From NCBI RefSeq assembly GCF_002159735.1, contig NZ_NFJF01000001.1:434001-498000 (forward strand): a DNA stretch of 64,000 nt, written 5' to 3'. The notes under the pieces were generated by a model. It was given only the letters and a program-made list of their open reading frames with translations. It was not told the origin of the DNA and searched no databases. How positions within the stretch are numbered: the first letter of the stretch is position 1; each line of letters begins with the position of its first letter. Shown here in pieces: positions 34,565 through 45,521 of this stretch. Source of the stretch: Olsenella sp. An270. Its GTDB lineage: Bacteria; Actinomycetota; Coriobacteriia; Coriobacteriales; Atopobiaceae. A program made the translations under genes and the position numbers.

Positions 34565-34597
34565 CGGCCCGGGTGCCCCCTAGGAACACCCGGGCCG
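34565..34597 (-). terminator. Hairpin after pnp
   Basis: A perfect 11-base stem, CGGCCCGGGTG (34565-34575) and its complement (34587-34597), with an 11-base loop, lies 30 bases beyond the pnp stop on the minus strand. No T-run follows, so it may terminate or simply stabilise the 3' end. Confidence 0.6.
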
Positions 34598-34626
34598 CCC
34601 TTATGCGTCAGAGGACGTGAGAGTCG

Positions 34627-36861
<2,235 letters not shown>

Positions 36862-36877
36862 TTCTTTTCCCTTATCT

Positions 36878-36945
36878 CCGCCTGCCCCGTTGCAGGCGGG
36901 CCGTCTTGGCGGCGATTCCGCCGCCCGTCCGCGCTTCTCGCGGAC
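36878..36945 (-). promoter_or_regulatory. Three hairpins in the pnp leader
   Basis: Three stems lie in a row: CCGCCTGC/GCAGGCGG (36878-36885, 36892-36899), GGCGGC/GCCGCC (36908-36913, 36920-36925) and GTCCGCG/CGCGGAC (36927-36933, 36939-36945). They sit between the rpsO terminator and the pnp ribosome site. In E. coli the rpsO-pnp leader hairpin is the target of PNPase autocontrol; an equivalent role here is inference. Confidence 0.6.
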
Positions 36946-36956
36946 AAACCAAAGAA

Positions 36957-36976
36957 GGGGCGCCCGCGGGCGCCCC
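36957..36976 (-). terminator. Intrinsic terminator after rpsO
   Basis: A 20-base perfect palindrome, GGGGCGCCC/GGGCGCCCC around GC, is followed on the minus strand by TTCTTTGGTTTG. It lies 15 bases beyond the rpsO stop. Read-through into pnp is likely, as in other bacteria. Confidence 0.8.
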
Positions 36977-36990
36977 TCCGAAGAACCGCT

Positions 36991-37269
36991 TTACTGGATG
37001 TTGTCGCGGATGCCGAGGCTCTTGATGAGGGTACGGTACTCCTCGATGTTGCGAGCCTTGATGTAGGACAGCAGGCGGCGACGCTTGCCGACGAGCATCA
37101 GCAGGCCGCGGCGGGTGTGGAAGTCCTTCGGGTGGACCTTCATGTGCTCGGTGAGGCCCTTGATGCGCTCGGTGAGCAGGGCAACCTGCACCTCGGCGGA
37201 ACCGGAGTCCTTGTCGTTGGCGCCGTACTGGGCGACGAGCTCGGCCTTGCGCTCCTTGGAAACTGCCAT
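36991..37269 (-). CDS. rpsO: 30S ribosomal protein S15
   Basis: A 92-residue primary 16S rRNA-binding protein of the small-subunit platform. GSAEVQVALLTERI, LTEHMKVHPKDFHTRRGLL and KRRRLLSYIK are the invariant S15 blocks. The start is ATG 37269 behind GAAAGGTGG; the frame is open upstream, but those codons lie in the leader. rpsO-pnp is a near-universal gene pair. Confidence 0.98.
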   Translation of the reverse strand: MAVSKERKAELVAQYGANDKDSGSAEVQVALLTERIKGLTEHMKVHPKDFHTRRGLLMLVGKRRRLLSYIKARNIEEYRTLIKSLGIRDNIQ

Positions 37270-37428
37270 GTCAAAACCACCTTTCACATAGATTCGCCCC
37301 GAACTGGGATGGCCGTCAGGCAGTTGGCGGGCCACCAGGTACGGGGTACTGACCTGCGGTAGTGTACCACAGCGGCGGACGCGCGTCCCTCTCGGCAGAA
37401 AATCCACGAAGCGGGCGCGCCGGCCGTT

Positions 37429-38178
37429 TCACGCGCTGAGGCAGAACTCCATGGCGCGGAGGCGCGCGTCGAGGTGCGTGGCGGCCCACAGATGGGCGGA
37501 CCCGAGCAGGAAGAGTGACGTCGCGGCGTCGATTGGCGCGGCGAGAAGGTCATCGAAGGTGCTGGTCAGGAGCGCTCGCAGCCAGGAGAGCTGCGCGGCA
37601 GAGACCTCCTGCGCGCCGGCGACCTCGCGGGCGCAGCTCTCGCAGAGGACGCCGCCGGCCGCGGCCGAGAAGTACGTCACGTCGGCGTCGCCGCAGGCGC
37701 AGCACGTCTCCAGCTCGGGCCGCCAGCCCCCGTGCGCGAGCACCTTCCAGACGTAGGCCGCCACCACGAGGTCGAGGTGGGCGCGGTCGGCGGCCTCCTC
37801 GCACGCCGCGAGCGCGCGGGAGCAGACCGGGTGGAGGAAGCGGTCCGGAGCGTCCTCGTAGCAGGTGAGGCGGGCGACCTCGGCGACGGCGCTCGCCGCC
37901 GCGACGCGCTCGTAGTCGCCGCGGAGCCCGGCGTGCGGCTCGACGGTCTGCGCCTCGCTCACGACGTCGAGGGAGCGCCCCGCCGCCAGCAGGAAGTCTG
38001 ACTCGCAGAAGAGCTCCGCGCGGGCCGCGAGGCGCCCGCCCGGCTTGCGCGCCCCCTTGGCGACGGCACGCAGCTGGCTGCCGTCGGCGGCGAGCAGCGT
38101 CAGGATGAGGTCCTGCTCGGCCAGCTTGGTGCGGTCGAGCACGATGGCACGGGTGCGATAGGTGCGGCGACCGGCCAC
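37429..38178 (-). CDS. recO: DNA repair protein RecO
   Basis: A 249-residue recombination mediator that loads RecA at gaps together with RecR. The N-terminal OB fold (about 5-80) opens YRTRAIVLDRTKLAEQDLIL; a helical domain and a zinc motif (CCACGD and LCESC, about 151-184) follow. It starts three bases after the era stop, the common era-recO arrangement. Confidence 0.93.
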   Translation of the reverse strand: MAGRRTYRTRAIVLDRTKLAEQDLILTLLAADGSQLRAVAKGARKPGGRLAARAELFCESDFLLAAGRSLDVVSEAQTVEPHAGLRGDYERVAAASAVAEVARLTCYEDAPDRFLHPVCSRALAACEEAADRAHLDLVVAAYVWKVLAHGGWRPELETCCACGDADVTYFSAAAGGVLCESCAREVAGAQEVSAAQLSWLRALLTSTFDDLLAAPIDAATSLFLLGSAHLWAATHLDARLRAMEFCLSA

Positions 38179-38181
38179 CGC

Positions 38182-39093
38182 CTACTCCTCCACGGAGTAG
38201 CCGAGGCGGCGGATCTGCCGCTCGTCGCGGCGCCACGCCGGCGAGACGCGGACCGTGAGGTCGAGAAAGACCTTGCAGTTGAGCAGGCGCTCGATGTCAC
38301 GGCGCGCCTCGGTCCCCACCTGCCTGATCATCTGGCCCCCACGGCCGACGACGATGCCCTTCTGCCCCTCGCGCTCGACGAGGATCGTCGCCGTGATGGT
38401 GGCGTGGTCGTCGTCGGTGAAGTCGATGTCGTCGCAGAGGACGCCCACGGAGTGCGGGAGCTCCTGGCGAAGGTGCAGGAAGAGCTTCTCGCGCACGAAC
38501 TCGGCGACGAGCTCCTCGGGCGAGGCGTCCACGTCCATGTCCTCGGGAAACCACCGCGGGCCCTCGGGAAGGTGTGCCGAGACGAGCTCGACGAACGCGT
38601 CCACGTTGAAGCCCTCGGTCGCCGAGACCACAAGCTCGTCGTCGAAGTCGGCGAGCGCTCGGGCGGCCTCGAGCTGGGCGGCCACCTGGTCGGGCTTGGC
38701 AACGTCGGCCTTCGTGAGCACGAGCAGCTTGTAGTCCGCGTCCGCGCGGGCGACGTGGTTGGCCACCCACTCGTCGCCGCGGCCCACGGGCTTGGTCGCG
38801 TCGACGAGAAACGCCACGACGTCGGCGTCCGCGAGCTCGCCGAGGGCGCTCTTGTTGAGCTCGGAGCCCAGGGCGTCCTTGGGCTTGTGCAGACCCGGCG
38901 TGTCGATGATCACGAGCTGGGAGTAGTCGGTGTTCACCACGGCGCGCATGCGGCGGCGCGTAGTCTGCGCGACGGGGCTCGTGATGGCGAGCTTCTCGCC
39001 CATGATGGCGTTGAGAAGCGTTGACTTGCCGGCGTTGGGACGACCCACCAGCGCGACGAACCCGCTGGTGAATGGCACGTTCTTCTCGGTCAT
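38182..39093 (-). CDS. era: GTPase Era
   Basis: A 303-residue essential GTPase that binds the 3' end of 16S rRNA during 30S assembly. G1 is GRPNAGKSTLLN, G3 is DTPGLHKPKDALG, G4 is TKAD, and the C-terminal KH domain contains GIVVGRGGQMIRQVGTEAR. The length matches the family. It lies within the ybeY-dgkA-era-recO cluster of rRNA maturation and repair genes. Confidence 0.97.
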   Translation of the reverse strand: MTEKNVPFTSGFVALVGRPNAGKSTLLNAIMGEKLAITSPVAQTTRRRMRAVVNTDYSQLVIIDTPGLHKPKDALGSELNKSALGELADADVVAFLVDATKPVGRGDEWVANHVARADADYKLLVLTKADVAKPDQVAAQLEAARALADFDDELVVSATEGFNVDAFVELVSAHLPEGPRWFPEDMDVDASPEELVAEFVREKLFLHLRQELPHSVGVLCDDIDFTDDDHATITATILVEREGQKGIVVGRGGQMIRQVGTEARRDIERLLNCKVFLDLTVRVSPAWRRDERQIRRLGYSVEE

Positions 39094-39111
39094 GAAGACT
39101 CCTTGGTAAGG

Positions 39112-39492
39112 CTAGAGGCGCGCGATGATCGCGTTGGCGAAGACGAGCACGCCCACGACGGCGACAATGCACGAGAGCACCCAGACGGCCGCCGCGGCGA
39201 TGTCCTTGGCGCGGCCGGCGAGCGGGTGGAACTCGGGCGAGACCAGGTCGACGACCGTCTCCACGGCGGTGTTGAGCAGCTCGGCCATGATGACGACGCC
39301 GCAGCAGAGCAGGACGATGGCCCAGCTCAGGAGGTCGAGCTGCAGCGCGAGACCGGCCACGACCGCGCAGGCGCCCACGGCGAGCATGACCTTGATGTTG
39401 CGCTCGGTGGCGATGGCGGTGCGAAAGCCCTGGATGGCAAAGAGGAAGCTCTTGCGGAATCCGGGATGGTCGCTCTTGGAGCCGGGGATCAT
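39112..39492 (-). CDS. dgkA: Diacylglycerol/undecaprenol kinase
   Basis: A 126-residue small integral membrane kinase. The family signature ELLNTAVETVVDL (about 71-83) is intact, preceded by NIKVMLAVGACAVVAG and followed by KDIAAAAVW. In Gram-positive bacteria this enzyme phosphorylates undecaprenol to recycle the cell-wall lipid carrier. The start overlaps the ybeY stop (ATGA). Confidence 0.93.
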   Translation of the reverse strand: MIPGSKSDHPGFRKSFLFAIQGFRTAIATERNIKVMLAVGACAVVAGLALQLDLLSWAIVLLCCGVVIMAELLNTAVETVVDLVSPEFHPLAGRAKDIAAAAVWVLSCIVAVVGVLVFANAIIARL

Positions 39493-40001
39493 GCGCCCTC
39501 CTCCTCACGGTGTCGCGTGATGACGACGCGGTCGAGCGTGCCGTCGGTGTGCACGAGGGCGAGCAGCGCGTCCTCGCGCGCCTCCATCGCCTCGGCGCTC
39601 GCCTCGTCGAGATGGTCGTGGCCGAGCAGGTGGAGCAGCCCGTGCACGAGCAGAAGGCGGCTCTCGTCGGCCTCGGTCGTGCCGAAGGCGGCGGCCTGGC
39701 GGGCGACGTAGGCGGGAGCGAGCACGATGTCGCCGAGCTCGCAGGGCTCGCCGGGGGCGAGCGCGGGGTCGTCGGGGCGCTCGCACTCGAGCGAGACGAC
39801 GTCGGTCGCCGCGTCGACGCCGCGCCACTCTGCGTTGATCTGGCGGATGCGCTCGTCGGCGACGAGCGAGACGGAGACCATGCACGGCCTCGTCACGCCC
39901 TCCTCCGCGAGCACGCGGTCGCAGACGGCGGCGACCTCCTCCTCGCCGAGGGCGAAGACGACGCCCTCGTCGCAGGTGACGTCGTACTCGTTCGCGCTCA
40001 T
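39489..40001 (-). CDS. ybeY: Endoribonuclease YbeY
   Basis: A 170-residue zinc-dependent rRNA maturation nuclease. The triple-histidine motif HGLLHLLGHDH (about 124-134) and the upstream RQINAEWRGVDAATDVVSLE are diagnostic. It overlaps phoH by four bases (ATGA), the typical phoH-ybeY coupling. Confidence 0.96.
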   Translation of the reverse strand: MSANEYDVTCDEGVVFALGEEEVAAVCDRVLAEEGVTRPCMVSVSLVADERIRQINAEWRGVDAATDVVSLECERPDDPALAPGEPCELGDIVLAPAYVARQAAAFGTTEADESRLLLVHGLLHLLGHDHLDEASAEAMEAREDALLALVHTDGTLDRVVITRHREEEGA

Positions 40002-40957
40002 CGCTGCCCCCTCTCCTGCGCGTCGCGCTCATAGGCGTCCACGATGCGCGCGACCAGCGCGTGGCGGACGATGTCGTTGCGGTCGAGGTCGACGAAGGAG
40101 ACGCCCTCCATGCCCTCGAGGACGCGGCGGGCCGAGTCCAGGCCGCCCTCCCCCGGCAGATCGCGCTGCGAGGCGTCGCCGGTCACCACGAAGGTGGACG
40201 AGAAGCCCAGGCGCGTGAGGAACATCTTCATCTGCTCCGGCGTGGTGTTCTGCGCCTCGTCGAGGATCACGAAGGCGTTGTTGAAGGTGCGCCCGCGCAT
40301 GTAGGCGAGCGGCGCGATCTCTATGATGCCCTGCTCGATGAGGACGTTGCCCTTCTCGATGTCGGTCATGTCGAAGAGCGCGTCGTAGAGGGGGCGCACG
40401 TAGGGGTCGAGCTTCTCGGCGAGCGTTCCCGGGAGGAAGCCGAGCGACTCGCCGGCCTCCACGACGGGGCGCGCGAGCACGATGCGCCCGACCTCGCGGC
40501 GCTTGAGGGCCGCGACCGCCATCGCCATGGCGAGGTAGGTCTTGCCGGTGCCCGCGGGGCCCAGGCCAAAGGTGACCGTGCTCCTGCGGATGGCGTCGAC
40601 GTAGCGCTTCTGGCCGGCCGTCTTTGGCCTGATGGCGCGGCCGCGGAAGGTGAGCAGGATGTCGTCGCCGGCGGTGACGGCGCGCTCGGCTCCGTGGCGG
40701 ACCTGCTCGATGATGACGTCCACCTCGCCGGGGGTGGGGCTCTCCCCCATCTCGACGAGCCGGATCAGGCGCGAGAAGACCGAGGTCACCTGGTCGACGA
40801 CGTCGGCGGGCCCAGAGACGCTCACGATGTTGCCGCGGACGGAGACCATGGCGTCGAAGCCCGCCTCGACCCGTCGGAGCAGGGAGTCGGCCGGGCCCAT
40901 GAGCGCGGTCGGGTCGACTGAGTCTGGGATGGTGAGACGAACCTGCGTTGGCTCCAT
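39998..40957 (-). CDS. phoH: PhoH family ATPase (YbeZ-like)
   Basis: A 319-residue protein with Walker A in [13 protein letters not shown] (about 125-137) and Walker B in [17 protein letters not shown], with [15 protein letters not shown] between; these are the hallmarks of PhoH/YbeZ. It is thought to act with YbeY in rRNA processing. The start is ATG 40957 behind CCAGGAGGAAC; the open frame further upstream runs into the tandem repeat and the solo 75-bp repeat and is not coding. Confidence 0.95.
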   Translation of the reverse strand: MEPTQVRLTIPDSVDPTALMGPADSLLRRVEAGFDAMVSVRGNIVSVSGPADVVDQVTSVFSRLIRLVEMGESPTPGEVDVIIEQVRHGAERAVTAGDDILLTFRGRAIRPKTAGQKRYVDAIRRSTVTFGLGPAGTGKTYLAMAMAVAALKRREVGRIVLARPVVEAGESLGFLPGTLAEKLDPYVRPLYDALFDMTDIEKGNVLIEQGIIEIAPLAYMRGRTFNNAFVILDEAQNTTPEQMKMFLTRLGFSSTFVVTGDASQRDLPGEGGLDSARRVLEGMEGVSFVDLDRNDIVRHALVARIVDAYERDAQERGQR

Positions 40958-41040
40958 GTTCCTCCTGGGACGGCTACGGCTCTGATGATAGACCAACCGC
41001 GGCCCCGTCTCGCCCGTGGCCCTCGGCGGCGCGGGCGCTC

Positions 41041-41091
41041 GCGCTTCTCGCCCCGTCGCGCTTCTCGCCCCGTCGCGCTTCTCGCCCCGTC
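41041..41091. repeat. 17-bp tandem repeat, three perfect copies
   Basis: The unit GCGCTTCTCGCCCCGTC occurs three times without a change at 41041-41057, 41058-41074 and 41075-41091. It lies in the phoH leader between the solo 75-bp repeat and the gene. Confidence 0.95.
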
Positions 41092-41101
41092 GCTCAAATC
41101 C

Positions 41102-41178
41102 GATAACACGCAGAATCAAGCACAGCTTTCTATATCCGCAGATGGGTTTTGAGAAAAAAGTCGATTCTGCGTGTTATC
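41102..41178. repeat. Solo copy of the 75-bp inverted-arm repeat (locus B)
   Basis: Perfect 16-base arms, GATAACACGCAGAATC (41102-41117) and its exact complement (41163-41178), flank a 45-base core. Read on the minus strand, the core starts GACTTTTTTCTCAAA like the locus A downstream copy, and ends with CTGCGGATATA and GTGCTT like the locus C copies. No paralogue gene is attached. It lies between phoH and mtaB (gap 40958-41236, no gene seen). Confidence 0.93.
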
Positions 41179-41236
41179 CCAAGGAGGAGAGGTATCGGGC
41201 GACGGGACGGGTGCCAGCGGGTGCGTGGAGCGGGCG

Positions 41237-42505
41237 CTACAGCGGCTCGGCGAGGAGGGTCGCGTCGTCGCGGACATCGGTCAGACGCACCGGGACGAGG
41301 CTGTCAACGGGAATCGAGGGGTCGAGAAGGACATCGAAGAGCCCTCCCGTGACGCCGCGGCCCGGGTACTGCACCACGGCGAGGTCCCGGGCGCCCACCA
41401 GCCGCCGCGCCTCGGCGAGGCGCATCTCGTCGGCGAGCTCGCGGGACCGCTCGCCGCGCCGGGCCATGACGTGGGGATCGACCTGGCCCTCCATCGTCGC
41501 GGCGGGCGTGCCGGGACGCCGCGAGTAGCGGAACACGTGCATCTTGGCGAAGCGCATCTCGCGGCAGAACTCGAGGGAGCGCTCGAAGTCGTCGTCGGTC
41601 TCGCCGGGGAAGCCTACGATGAGGTCGGTGCCGAGCGCGACGCCCGGGAGGTGCTCGCGGGCGGTCTCCACCACGCGCCTGAAGTCGTCCGTGCGGTAGA
41701 CGCGCGCCATGCGCCTGAGCGTCTCGTCGCAGCCCGCCTGGAGGCAGACGTGCAGAAACGGCGCGATGCGCCCGTCAGCGAGCGCCATCGTGCGGCAGAG
41801 CTCGTCGGTGACGTCGGGCGGCTCGATCGAGGAGAGCCGGACGCGCTCCACGTCGGTCTCCCCGAGGACGAGGTCGAGAAGGGCGGGCAGGGCGAGCTCG
41901 CGGCCCGCGCGGTCCTCGGCGCGATAGCTTCCCAGGTTGATACCCGTGAGCACGACCTCGCGGGCGCCTCTCGCCCGGGCCGCGCGCACGGCGTCGAGGA
42001 CGTCCTCGGGCGCCATCGAGCGGGCGGCGCCGCGGGCGCGCCACACGATGCAGTAGGTGCAGCGGTTGTCGCAGCCGTCCTGGATCTTGATGCCGGGCCT
42101 GGTGCGACCCGTCGGCGTGGGGGCGTCGCAGGAGGGGCTTGGCTCGCGCGCGTCCCCGGCGAGCCCGAGCGCCTCGGCCGCGATGGCGGCGACGGCGGCC
42201 TTGTCCTTCTCGACCCGCACGTTGGGAGCGAGCGCGGCGAGCTCGTCGGCGAAGAGGTTGGCCACGCAGCCGGTCGCGATCACGAGCGGCGTCGACGGCA
42301 GCGACGCCGCGCGGCGGACGGCCTTCCTCGTCTTGGCCTCCGCCTCGCCGGTCACGGCGCACGTGTTGACGATCACGACGCGCGCCTCGCGCTCCGGCGT
42401 GAGGACGGCACCCGCGCGCTCCAGGTCGAGCGCCATGTGGTCGAGCTCGACGCGGTTGACGCGGCACCCGAGATTGATGAGCGCCACGCCGTGGGACTCG
42501 CTCAC
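41237..42505 (-). CDS. mtaB: tRNA threonylcarbamoyladenosine methylthiotransferase MtaB
   Basis: A 422-residue radical-SAM enzyme that converts t6A37 to ms2t6A37 in tRNAs reading ANN codons. [14 protein letters not shown] opens the UPF0004 domain, CDNRCTYC in an IVWRARG context is the SAM-cluster triad, and a short TRAM domain ends the protein. GTG 42505 overlaps the dnaJ stop as GTGA. The dnaJ-mtaB-phoH order is conserved in Gram-positives. Confidence 0.94.
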   Translation of the reverse strand: MSESHGVALINLGCRVNRVELDHMALDLERAGAVLTPEREARVVIVNTCAVTGEAEAKTRKAVRRAASLPSTPLVIATGCVANLFADELAALAPNVRVEKDKAAVAAIAAEALGLAGDAREPSPSCDAPTPTGRTRPGIKIQDGCDNRCTYCIVWRARGAARSMAPEDVLDAVRAARARGAREVVLTGINLGSYRAEDRAGRELALPALLDLVLGETDVERVRLSSIEPPDVTDELCRTMALADGRIAPFLHVCLQAGCDETLRRMARVYRTDDFRRVVETAREHLPGVALGTDLIVGFPGETDDDFERSLEFCREMRFAKMHVFRYSRRPGTPAATMEGQVDPHVMARRGERSRELADEMRLAEARRLVGARDLAVVQYPGRGVTGGLFDVLLDPSIPVDSLVPVRLTDVRDDATLLAEPL

Positions 42506-43716
42506 CTCCGGTCCCCCTTGAAGGGGTTCTTGGGGGCGTGCCAGCGCTCGTGGGCGAAGTGCTCCGCGGCGTTCTCGGCCGCGGCGGAGAAGCCCTCGGG
42601 CTCGAGGTCCTTCTCGGCCGTGCCCTCCCCTCCTCGCGCGGAAACGATGGCGGAGACGGCGTCGAGCTGGGAGGCGGTGAGGTCCCGCGGGGTCTCGATC
42701 TGGACCACCGCGACGAGGCTGCCGCGCGCGACCATGCCCATGCGGGGCATGCCGCAGCCCTCCACGACGACACGCTGGCCGAACTGGCACCCGGCGGGCA
42801 CGCGGACGGTGACGCGCTCGCCCTCGAGGATGCCGTCGACGGTCACCGTGGTGCCGACGATGGCCTGCAGCGCGTCAACGGTCACGGTGCAGTAGAGGTC
42901 GTCACCCTGGCGCTCGAAGCGCTCGCTCTCGGCAACCTCAACGCTCACGACGAGGCTGCCGCAGGCGTCGCCGCGCAGGCCCGCCTCGCCCTTGCCCTCG
43001 ATGGTGAGGGTCTGGCCGGAGTGGACGCCCGCGGGCACCTCGACCTCGACCTTCTCGCGCGAGGGCGTGCGCCCCTGCCCGCCGCAGGTCTCGCAGGGAT
43101 GGTCGATGACCTGGCCCTGGCCGTTGCAGGCGGGGCAGGGCCCCTGGGTCTGCATCTGGCCGAAGATGGTGCGCTGGACCTCCACGACGCGGCCCGTGCC
43201 GTGACAGCGCTCGCAGGTGCGGAGCTGCCCGCCCTCGGCCGCGCCCGAGCCGCCGCAGTCCTCGCACGGGGCGAGGCGCGTGTAGGCGACGGTCTTGGTG
43301 CACCCGGCGGCCGCCTCCTCGAGCGTGACCGTGAGGCGGATGCCCATGTCACGCCCGCGCGTGCGCTGCGCCTGGCCGCCCGAGCCCCGGCCGCCCATGC
43401 CGCCGAAGAACGAGTCGAAGATGTCGCCGAAGCCAAAGCCACCGCCCCCGAAGATGTCGGAGACGTCGACGTAGTCGGAGCCAAAGCCCGCCGGGCCGTT
43501 GGGGTCGCCGTAGCGGTCGTAGTTGGCGCGCTTCTGGTCGTCGGAGAGCACGGTGTAGGCTTCGTTGACCTCCTTGAAGCGCTCCTCGGCGTCGGGGGCG
43601 TCGTTCACGTCCGGGTGCAGCGTTCGCGCCTTCTTGAGAAAGGCGCGCTTGATGGTCTTTGCGTCGGCATCGCGAGGCACCTCGAGCACCTCGTAGTAGT
43701 CCCTCTTTGGTTCCAC
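42502..43716 (-). CDS. dnaJ: Chaperone protein DnaJ
   Basis: A 404-residue full-length type I Hsp40. The J domain carries LHPDVND (HPD at about 35-37); a Gly/Phe-rich segment follows; the zinc domain has four CxxCxGxG repeats ([32 protein letters not shown]); then come the two substrate-binding beta domains and a C-terminal tail. It stimulates DnaK ATPase activity. No dnaK or grpE is in the window, so this is not the dnaK-operon copy, and a second J protein lies directly upstream. Confidence 0.95.
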   Translation of the reverse strand: MEPKRDYYEVLEVPRDADAKTIKRAFLKKARTLHPDVNDAPDAEERFKEVNEAYTVLSDDQKRANYDRYGDPNGPAGFGSDYVDVSDIFGGGGFGFGDIFDSFFGGMGGRGSGGQAQRTRGRDMGIRLTVTLEEAAAGCTKTVAYTRLAPCEDCGGSGAAEGGQLRTCERCHGTGRVVEVQRTIFGQMQTQGPCPACNGQGQVIDHPCETCGGQGRTPSREKVEVEVPAGVHSGQTLTIEGKGEAGLRGDACGSLVVSVEVAESERFERQGDDLYCTVTVDALQAIVGTTVTVDGILEGERVTVRVPAGCQFGQRVVVEGCGMPRMGMVARGSLVAVVQIETPRDLTASQLDAVSAIVSARGGEGTAEKDLEPEGFSAAAENAAEHFAHERWHAPKNPFKGDRR

Positions 43717-43800
43717 GTTCCCTTATCTCCCCAGACGTGCGTGACAGTGTGCGAGGCGGTTCCCACGCGGGGCACCGCCGAGAATGACCGTGAGCTTGTG

Positions 43801-44901
43801 CTAGATGACGTACATGCCCCCCATGTAGCCCCTCGTGCCGAGGCCTGCGCTGCACGAGAACATCATCGCGAGGAAGAGCGCGATGAAGAAGCCGTTGGAG
43901 ACGCCGTTCAGCACCGCGAGGCCCGCGCTCCTCCACCAGCGGGGGGCGCGTCGGAAGCCGTCGCGGGCGACGAGGTAGACCCCGAAGACGATCATGAGCG
44001 TGACGAAGAGGGCGAAGGAGGAGAGCACCCCCGTGACGAGCCCGAGGACGAGGAACGGCAGCGCAAAGCCGATGAGGTTGCAGCCGTTGGCCTGACGCTG
44101 CGTCAGGCGCTCCTCGGGCACGCAGACGCGGCAGACGAAGTCGCCGGCCTCGGAGCCGTTGGTGCCGGCGTTGCCCATGCCGGCCACTCGGACCTCGTCT
44201 CCGTCATGGCTGCCGGCCGGGACGTCGACGACGACCTCGCTCGCCGTGAGGGTGCGGCCGGAGCCGCCGCAGGCGGAGCACGGGTCGGCGACCACGCGCC
44301 CGGTGCCCTCGCACTCGGGGCAGGTCATCGCCATGACGCCAAAGAGCCCGGTGTCAACGGTGATGTGGCCGCGGCCCCCGCAGGTCGGGCAGGTCTCGGG
44401 GTGGTCGGACTGCACCGACCCCGACCCGTGGCAGACGCCGCAGGCGGCGTAGCGCTGGTAGGTGACGCCGCGACGGGTCCCCTTGGACGCGGTCTCCGCG
44501 TCGACGGTGAGCTCGTAGACTACGTCCGCGCCGGCCCGGGGGCGGTACGCGCGCGAGCGGCGGCGCGAGGTCGTGCCTCCGCCGAACGGCCCCCAGCCGA
44601 AGGGCCCGCCAAAGCCGAACGGGTCGGAGTAGCCGCCGCCCTGGGGCGACGCGCCGCCGCCGTAGCCGGCGAACGGGGATCCGGAGCGCATGGCGTCGTA
44701 GCGCTTGCGCTTGTCGGGGTCGGAGAGCACGGCGTAGGCCTCCGACACCTCCTTGAAGCGCTCCTCAGCGTCGGGGGCCTTGTTGACGTCGGGGTGGAGC
44801 TTGCGCGCCTTCTGCTGGAAGGCCTTGCGGATCTCGTCGGTCGAGGCGTCCTTCTCGACGCCCAGGATGGCGTAGTAGTCCTTGTCGTTCATAGAAGCCA
44901 T
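43801..44901 (-). CDS. DnaJ-like protein with C-terminal membrane segments
   Basis: A 366-residue J protein. The J domain (about 5-70) has LHPDVNK with the HPD triad. The zinc domain has four repeats: [24 protein letters not shown] and CSACGGSG. After about 40 residues of the first beta domain the chaperone fold stops. Hydrophobic segments take over at about 275-315 ([31 protein letters not shown]) and about 333-355 ([16 protein letters not shown]). The client-binding and dimerisation domains are therefore replaced by a membrane anchor. It probably recruits DnaK to the membrane, by inference. It lies 84 bases upstream of dnaJ on the same strand. Confidence 0.85.
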   Translation of the reverse strand: MASMNDKDYYAILGVEKDASTDEIRKAFQQKARKLHPDVNKAPDAEERFKEVSEAYAVLSDPDKRKRYDAMRSGSPFAGYGGGASPQGGGYSDPFGFGGPFGWGPFGGGTTSRRRSRAYRPRAGADVVYELTVDAETASKGTRRGVTYQRYAACGVCHGSGSVQSDHPETCPTCGGRGHITVDTGLFGVMAMTCPECEGTGRVVADPCSACGGSGRTLTASEVVVDVPAGSHDGDEVRVAGMGNAGTNGSEAGDFVCRVCVPEERLTQRQANGCNLIGFALPFLVLGLVTGVLSSFALFVTLMIVFGVYLVARDGFRRAPRWWRSAGLAVLNGVSNGFFIALFLAMMFSCSAGLGTRGYMGGMYVI

Positions 44902-44964
44902 GTGGCGGGTCTCCCGTATGCGCGGTGCTCAGAACCCTATCAGTATAACCGCGCCCGACAGCCT

Positions 44965-45435
44965 CTATTCAGAAAGCGCAATCTGGCGGTACGCGATCCC
45001 ACATCGCTGAAGGATGTTCTTGGAGATCAGGTTGTCCTCGGTGCCGTCGTACTTGTCGTCGAGGTAGACGACCTCGCCGATGCCGGCCTGCACGAGCGTC
45101 TTGGCGCACTCGTGGCAGGGGAAGAGCGTGACGTAGACCGTGGCGTCGGTCATGTCCTTGAGCGAGCCGCGGTAGTTGAGGATGGCGTTGGCCTCGGCGT
45201 GGATGACGTAGTTGTGCTTGTCGTGGAGCGGGTCCTCGTCGGTGCCCCAGGGGAACTCGTCGTCGTTGAGCGCGGAGGGCGTGCCGTTGTAGCCCACCGA
45301 GAGGATGCGGTGGTTGGTATCGGCGATGCAGGCGCCGACCTGCGTGTTGGGGTCCTTGCTGCGCAGCTGGGCAGCTATGGCGACCCGCATGAAGAACTCG
45401 TCCCAGCTGATGACGTCGGTGCGCTTTCCCGGCAT
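44965..45435 (-). CDS. dCMP deaminase (ComEB-like)
   Basis: A 156-residue zinc deaminase that makes dUMP from dCMP. The catalytic HAEANAI and PCHECAK motifs are present with the expected spacing, as is the N-terminal SWDEFFMRVAIAAQLRSKDP. The start is ATG 45435 behind GGGAGTG. With dut (12269-12715) it gives two routes to dUMP for thymidylate synthesis. In Bacillus the homologue is comEB, between comEA and comEC; here it is separated from both. Confidence 0.93.
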   Translation of the reverse strand: MPGKRTDVISWDEFFMRVAIAAQLRSKDPNTQVGACIADTNHRILSVGYNGTPSALNDDEFPWGTDEDPLHDKHNYVIHAEANAILNYRGSLKDMTDATVYVTLFPCHECAKTLVQAGIGEVVYLDDKYDGTEDNLISKNILQRCGIAYRQIALSE

Positions 45436-45521
45436 AGCACTCCCCTCCTCGACGTTTGTGCTGCTAGCATGCCGCATTTGCGGGTGCGGCGCAAGAGTCG
45501 GCGAGAAGGGCAGCCGCGCGG

